From Lysobacterales bacterium (GTDB lineage Bacteria > Pseudomonadota > Gammaproteobacteria > Xanthomonadales > SZUA-5): 64,000 bases of DNA. Shown here piece after piece: positions 63,991 through 64,000 of the stretch. The stretch's first letter is position 1. The number at the start of each line of letters is the position of its first letter. The notes beneath the pieces were generated by a model. That model was not told the origin of the DNA and made no database searches. It saw only the letters and a list, made by a program, of their open reading frames with translations. The translations under genes and the position numbers were made by a program. The stretch covers positions 156,060 through 220,059 of the forward strand of contig JALHMG010000003.1 of the NCBI GenBank assembly GCA_022844135.1, given 5' to 3'.

Positions 63991-64000
63991 TGCGAACCAT

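Overview
The window is high-GC DNA (roughly 60-65 % by eye) from the chromosome of a gammaproteobacterium, most likely Lysobacterales/Xanthomonadales (for example Rhodanobacteraceae). This placement is inference. It rests on the surE-pcm-nlpD order, a 1641-aa NAD-glutamate dehydrogenase, an L16 hydroxylase downstream of purB, acidobacterial-type MacB-like permeases, and the C-terminal LFANGFE tail on a secreted protein, which I associate with that order. No rRNA, tRNA or CRISPR array was recognised.

Layout. 0-2.5 kb: a probable Zur-controlled divergent metal locus (partial ABC permease, ATPase, His-rich ZrgA-like protein / MerC-like protein). 2.5-13.4 kb: roxA-purB, a nested inverted repeat, gdh, a 14.5-copy array of a 37-bp repeat, and a TonB receptor. 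13.4-18.5 kb: one 1709-aa signalling gene joining a Ser/Thr kinase, a STAND ATPase, GAF and a diguanylate cyclase. 18.7-22.1 kb: a SxtJ / DUF5989 / carbamoyltransferase / EamA cassette with a 49-aa gene. 22.1-25.1 kb: orphan AbrB, glmU, a decayed vapBC pair, smr. 25.2-28.3 kb: surE-pcm-nlpD-GNAT. 28.5-31.1 kb: a MacB-like orphan permease behind a near-consensus sigma-54 promoter. 31.2-31.8 kb: relics and repeats, including a fragment of the aceB gene found 18 kb away.

31.8-41.5 kb is the most striking region: ten genes on the minus strand, four of the first five joints overlapping or nearly so, beginning with a VTT-domain/flavoprotein disulfide reductase fusion and followed by DUF547, tandem-DEP, rhodanese, a small secreted CxxC protein, an outer-membrane barrel, GT2, a GT-C-like polytopic glycosyltransferase, ArsM and ArsS. 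ArsM and ArsS are the two known core enzymes of arsenosugar synthesis; the other eight suggest a periplasmic/envelope thiol-redox and glycosylation programme around an arsenic-containing product.

41.8-45.3 kb holds two paralogous secreted hydrolases with different N-terminal modules; the first is split by a 246-bp MITE with an exact TTAA duplication whose removal restores the frame. 45.5-49.3 kb: LysR, YHS protein, truncated hydrolase, TetR with palindromic operator, SDR. 49.4-52.3 kb: glyoxylate shunt aceB-aceA. 52.4-54.1 kb: a small accessory patch (DUF1016 fragment, AAA/DUF4143 ATPase behind a 32-bp tandem repeat that contains its start codon). 54.2-64 kb: secreted beta-propeller, exonuclease I apparently lacking a canonical start codon, a REC-PAS-GGDEF-EAL protein, a large secreted repeat protein, and a run of three perfect hairpins at the window end.
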